64,000 nucleotides of DNA from positions 1 to 64,000 of the forward strand of contig NZ_FRCS01000001.1 in assembly GCF_900143005.1 (NCBI RefSeq), given 5' to 3'. Every line of letters begins with the position of its first letter. Positions within the stretch are counted from its first letter, which is position 1. This document shows, piece by piece, positions 61,451 through 64,000 of the stretch. The notes beneath the pieces are model-generated. The model did no database searches. It was not told where the DNA came from and worked only from the letters and a program-made list of their open reading frames with translations. The position numbers and the translations under genes are program-made. This DNA comes from Cryptosporangium aurantiacum. GTDB taxonomy: Bacteria > Actinomycetota > Actinomycetes > Mycobacteriales > Cryptosporangiaceae.

Positions 61451-62857
61451 ATGACGATCATCGTGAACCCCGCCACCGGAGAGCCGGCCGCGGAGCTGGA
61501 CGACACCCCGGTCGAGGACGTCGCCGCAGCGGTGACCGCGGCCCGGACGGCGTTCGGCGCCTGGCGGGACACCACGCCGGCCGAGCGTGCCGGGCTGCTC
61601 CTCAAGCTCGCCGACCTGGTCGAGGCGAACGCCGACACGCTGACGAAGTTCGAGGTGGAGGACTCCGGGAAGCCGGTGCCGGTGTTCCGCGACGGCGAGC
61701 TGCCGTTCGCGGTCGACAACCTGCGCTTCTTCGCCGGCGCGGCCCGGTCGCTGGCCGGTACCGGGGCCGGCGTCCTCTCCGCGGGATACACGTCCATGCT
61801 GGTGCGGCGCCCGGTCGGCGTCGTCGGCGCGATCGCCCCGTGGAACTTCCCGCTGATCATGGCGGTCTGGAAGATCGGACCGGCACTGGCGGCGGGCAAC
61901 GCGGTCGTGATCAAGCCCGCGCCCCAGACGCCGCGGTCGACGCTGCTGCTCGGCGAGCTGGTCGCGGCAGCGGGGGCACCGGAAGGGCTGGTGCGTGTGG
62001 TGCTCGGCGGCGGCGACGTCGGATCCGCGCTGGTCACCGACCCCGGCGTCGACATGGTGAGCCTCACCGGCTCCAGCGAGACCGGACGCGCGGTGATGAG
62101 CGGGGCGGTGTCCGGCCTGAAGCGGCTGCACCTGGAGCTCGGCGGCAAGGCGCCGGCGCTGGTCTTCGGCGACGCCGACCTGGAGGAGATGGCCACCGCG
62201 GTGGCGCTGGGCGCGACGTACAACACCGGGCAGGACTGCACCGCGGCCACCCGCGTGTACCTGGAGCGTTCGGTCTGGGACGCCGGCGTCGAAGCGTTGC
62301 GGGCGGCGCTGGCGCGCGTCCGGGTGGGTGACCCGGCGGGCGCCGAGACCGACATCGGCCCGATGGTGTCCGCGGCCCAGCGGGATCGGGTGCACGGGTT
62401 CGTCACGCGGGCGGTCGCCGCGGGTGCCCGGATCGCGACCGGAGGTGTGCTGCCGGAGGGCCGGGGGTTCTACTACCCGCCGACGCTGCTCGTCGACGCC
62501 GGGCAGGACAGCGAGATCGTCCAGCGCGAGGTGTTCGGACCGGTGCTCGTCGCGGTGCCCTTCGACTCCGAGGGCGAGGGCATCGCGCTCGCCAACGACA
62601 CCCCGTACGGGCTGGCCTCGTCGGTGTGGTCCCGGGACGTGGCGCGTGCGCTGCGGGTCGCCCACCGGCTCGACTTCGGGACGACGTGGGTCAACGATCA
62701 CCTGCCGCTGGCGTCCGAGGCTCCGCACGGCGGCATCAAGGCGAGCGGTTTCGGCACCGACATGAGCGAAGGCGCAGTCCAGGAATACACGGTCACCCGC
62801 CACGTCATGCTCAAGCACGCCGCCCCCACCCCCCGCGATTCCTTCCGCCCCGCGTAA
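61451..62857 (+). CDS. Aldehyde dehydrogenase, gamma-aminobutyraldehyde type (PatD-like)
   Basis: This gene encodes 468 residues, with AGGAG before ATG 61451. It oxidises an aminoaldehyde to the acid with NAD. Motifs are APWNFPLIMAVWKIGPALAA, the Glu in LELGGKAPALVF and the catalytic Cys in NTGQDCTAATRVYLE. The GQDCTAA block is characteristic of gamma-aminobutyraldehyde dehydrogenases (PatD/YdcW/Prr), as opposed to the GQVC of many others. Together with the amine oxidase it would convert putrescine-like amines to GABA-like acids. In E. coli patD also sits beside a PotD-type transporter. Confidence 0.94.
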   Translation: MTIIVNPATGEPAAELDDTPVEDVAAAVTAARTAFGAWRDTTPAERAGLLLKLADLVEANADTLTKFEVEDSGKPVPVFRDGELPFAVDNLRFFAGAARSLAGTGAGVLSAGYTSMLVRRPVGVVGAIAPWNFPLIMAVWKIGPALAAGNAVVIKPAPQTPRSTLLLGELVAAAGAPEGLVRVVLGGGDVGSALVTDPGVDMVSLTGSSETGRAVMSGAVSGLKRLHLELGGKAPALVFGDADLEEMATAVALGATYNTGQDCTAATRVYLERSVWDAGVEALRAALARVRVGDPAGAETDIGPMVSAAQRDRVHGFVTRAVAAGARIATGGVLPEGRGFYYPPTLLVDAGQDSEIVQREVFGPVLVAVPFDSEGEGIALANDTPYGLASSVWSRDVARALRVAHRLDFGTTWVNDHLPLASEAPHGGIKASGFGTDMSEGAVQEYTVTRHVMLKHAAPTPRDSFRPA

Positions 62858-62877
62858 CCAAGAAAGTTGGCCACTCC

Positions 62878-62907
62878 TCGACGTATCACCGCGAGGTGAT
62901 ACGTCGA
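62878..62907. terminator. Inverted repeat between convergent ALDH and DUF559 genes
   Basis: TCGACGTATCACC (62878-62890) pairs perfectly over 13 bp with 62895-62907 across a 4-base loop, 20 bp after the ALDH stop and 7 bp from the DUF559 gene end. An A-run on the plus strand follows (62907-62910). It probably acts as a shared terminator-like hairpin without a proper U-tract. Confidence 0.65.
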
Positions 62908-62914
62908 AAAGCGG

Positions 62915-63790
62915 TCAGATTTTTAGTGCCCGCCGGAGCTGAGCGCAGAAGGCCCGGAAGCGGACCTCGTTCTTCAAATCCGCGGCGGTGAGATGGAGCA
63001 CCGTCCACCCGCAGGACACGAGCGCGTTCAACCGCGCCCGGTCGAGAACCATCTGATCCGCGTCGCCCACGTGCCACAAGCCGTCGTACTCGACCACGAC
63101 CTTCGCTTCCGGCCACGCGAGGTCGACCCGGGCGACGAATGACCCGCCGGCGACCACCGTGTACTGGGGTATCGGTGGCGGGAACCCGGCGAGGACGATC
63201 TTCAGCCGCGTGCGGGTCTCCTGGGGAGATTCCGCGCGCCCGTCCGCGAGCGTGATGGCCTTCGCGGCGCGGCTGTGCGGGCGAGCGGCCACCCAGGCGT
63301 CCATGGATTCTCGCCGGGGCCGTCGATCGCGGAACAGCATGTCGAGCGCGACCACCGCCTCGATCAGGTCGGGTTCGGATGCGATCTCCCACGCCGTGCG
63401 CTGCGGCACGGTGACCGGGTACGGCTCCGTCAGGAGGTGGCCGGCGGGCAACCACCTCGTCCGGTGGACCTTGACGCCGCGAGGCCGGAAGCGGCAACCC
63501 GCCGGTGCCAGCACGTGTACGGGGTCGCCGAGGGTCCCCAGGAGCTGCCCGTCCAGGCAGGCCGCCGACCGGCCGGTGATCACAGCGCCGGCGGGGACGA
63601 TCAGCGCTGCGGCCTGGCACCGGAGCGCGTAGGAGTCGGGAATCCCGCTGTCCACGTCGACGTCCGGGCATACCCGACGCCACGACTTCCCGCGCAGCTG
63701 GCGCGCGGTCACCTGGCCGCGTTCCACGGCGAGGGAGCCCCGGAACGGTTTCCGGAGCAACTCGGCGGGGCGATGGGGAGAAGGCGGCAT
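62915..63790 (-). CDS. AbiEi-like N-terminus and DUF559 nuclease domain protein
   Basis: This gene encodes 291 residues. Residues 1-175 follow the pattern of actinobacterial AbiEi-like/DUF559 proteins (RPAELLRKPFRGSLAVERGQ, VITGRSAACLDGQLLG, VTVPQRTAWEIASEPDLIEA). The C-terminal DUF559/Vsr-like nuclease has ESPQETRTRLKIVLAGF, VARVDLAWPEAKVVVEYDGL (Asp, Glu-x-Asp) and RLNALVSCGWTVLHLTAADL. Such single genes are very common in actinobacterial chromosomes. A toxin, defence or repair role is possible; no antitoxin-like partner is adjacent. The ATG is the complement of 63788-63790. Confidence 0.88.
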   Translation of the reverse strand: MPPSPHRPAELLRKPFRGSLAVERGQVTARQLRGKSWRRVCPDVDVDSGIPDSYALRCQAAALIVPAGAVITGRSAACLDGQLLGTLGDPVHVLAPAGCRFRPRGVKVHRTRWLPAGHLLTEPYPVTVPQRTAWEIASEPDLIEAVVALDMLFRDRRPRRESMDAWVAARPHSRAAKAITLADGRAESPQETRTRLKIVLAGFPPPIPQYTVVAGGSFVARVDLAWPEAKVVVEYDGLWHVGDADQMVLDRARLNALVSCGWTVLHLTAADLKNEVRFRAFCAQLRRALKI

Positions 63791-63879
63791 ACGTTCACGA
63801 TGGCGCCACGCGCCGGTAGTTCCCGGCGCTGTCCACAGGCGGCAGTGGCGTGGGGCGAGGTCACCACCGCTCAGTTCCA

Positions 63880-63899
63880 GATCATCCGGTCGGATGATC
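63880..63899. promoter_or_regulatory. 20-bp near-palindrome near the window end
   Basis: GATCATCCG (63880-63888) pairs with 63891-63899 across GT. It could be an operator of a gene starting after the window or of the DUF559 gene, 90 bp away. The rest of 63791-64000 holds no gene that I can support. Confidence 0.35.
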
Positions 63900-64000
63900 C
63901 GGGCTCAGCGGGACGTGATTTGGCGCTTCCGTGAACGGTGCGCGTTGGAGGTCGGCCGTGGAGGGTCGGCAGAGGCGAGGACCGCGGGAAGTTCCCGGAG

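Noticed and set aside
62915-63790. Mobile or defence island around the DUF559/AbiEi-like gene
   Set aside because: No integrase, tRNA, direct repeat or second defence gene nearby; such single genes are common in actinobacterial chromosomes.

Overview
This 64-kb window comes from the chromosome of a high-GC (about 70 percent) actinobacterium. Evidence is the strong G/C third-position bias, frequent GTG starts, many 4-bp ATGA/GTGA stop-start overlaps, an RsbQ/RsbP/STAS stress module, LCP and PPOX proteins, a PucR regulator and the methylmalonyl-CoA mutase mutA-mutB-meaB order. The gene style resembles Cryptosporangium, Micromonosporales or Frankia-like organisms, but the species cannot be fixed from the sequence alone. 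No tRNA, rRNA, insertion sequence, integrase or CRISPR array was recognised.

Layout. 1-5144 (minus): the start of a small calcium-binding-like protein, then an operon (transcribed 5144 to 250) of a DUF559-like nuclease, a probable winged-helix protein and a 1043-residue protein with two P-loop domains, the second HerA-like. 5346-5480: a 44-residue lysine-rich protein with its own terminator. 5884-13290 (plus): a LacI-controlled L-arabinose/L-ribulose block (regulator, ribulokinase, epimerase, three-gene sugar ABC transporter) without an isomerase gene. 13340-16507: small proteins, a PPOX enzyme and a TetR that shares a two-operator divergent promoter with an SRPBCC-DUF2867 fusion. 16537-21951 (minus): mutA-mutB-meaB. 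22175-29299: a cobalt/nickel block (DUF4331, TPR and His-rich NicO transporter genes, then a degenerate histidine phosphatase, a cobalamin riboswitch and cbtB-cbtA). 29398-31173: YibE/F. 31280-33086 (minus): SPFH, ribbon-helix-helix and GPP34 operon behind a 16-bp perfect palindrome. 33275-37254: RsbQ, RsbP-like phosphatase and STAS protein. 37271-49688: cell envelope and housekeeping genes (LCP, OafA-SGNH acyltransferase, Mn-riboswitch-controlled Gdt1 exporter, peptide deformylase, an LPMO-like protein lacking its catalytic His, CYTH-CHAD, esterases, pirin).

49700-62857 looks like one catabolic region. A minus-strand operon (aminosugar-kinase-like, SIS protein, PucR) diverges from a plus-strand PotD/B/C/A-type polyamine ABC transporter. 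A TetR gene follows, and diverges from an operon of a GT1 glycosyltransferase, a PuuB-like FAD amine oxidase and, after a repeat tract, a PatD-like gamma-aminobutyraldehyde dehydrogenase. Both divergent promoter regions carry a similar 17-bp motif. I infer polyamine or aminated-compound uptake and oxidation, with a glycosyltransferase where a glutamyl ligase (PuuA) would be expected. A DUF559 protein of the AbiEi-like type closes the window.

The two best candidates for undescribed biology are the nuclease / winged-helix / double-ATPase operon at 250-5144 and the glycosyltransferase-containing amine catabolic region.
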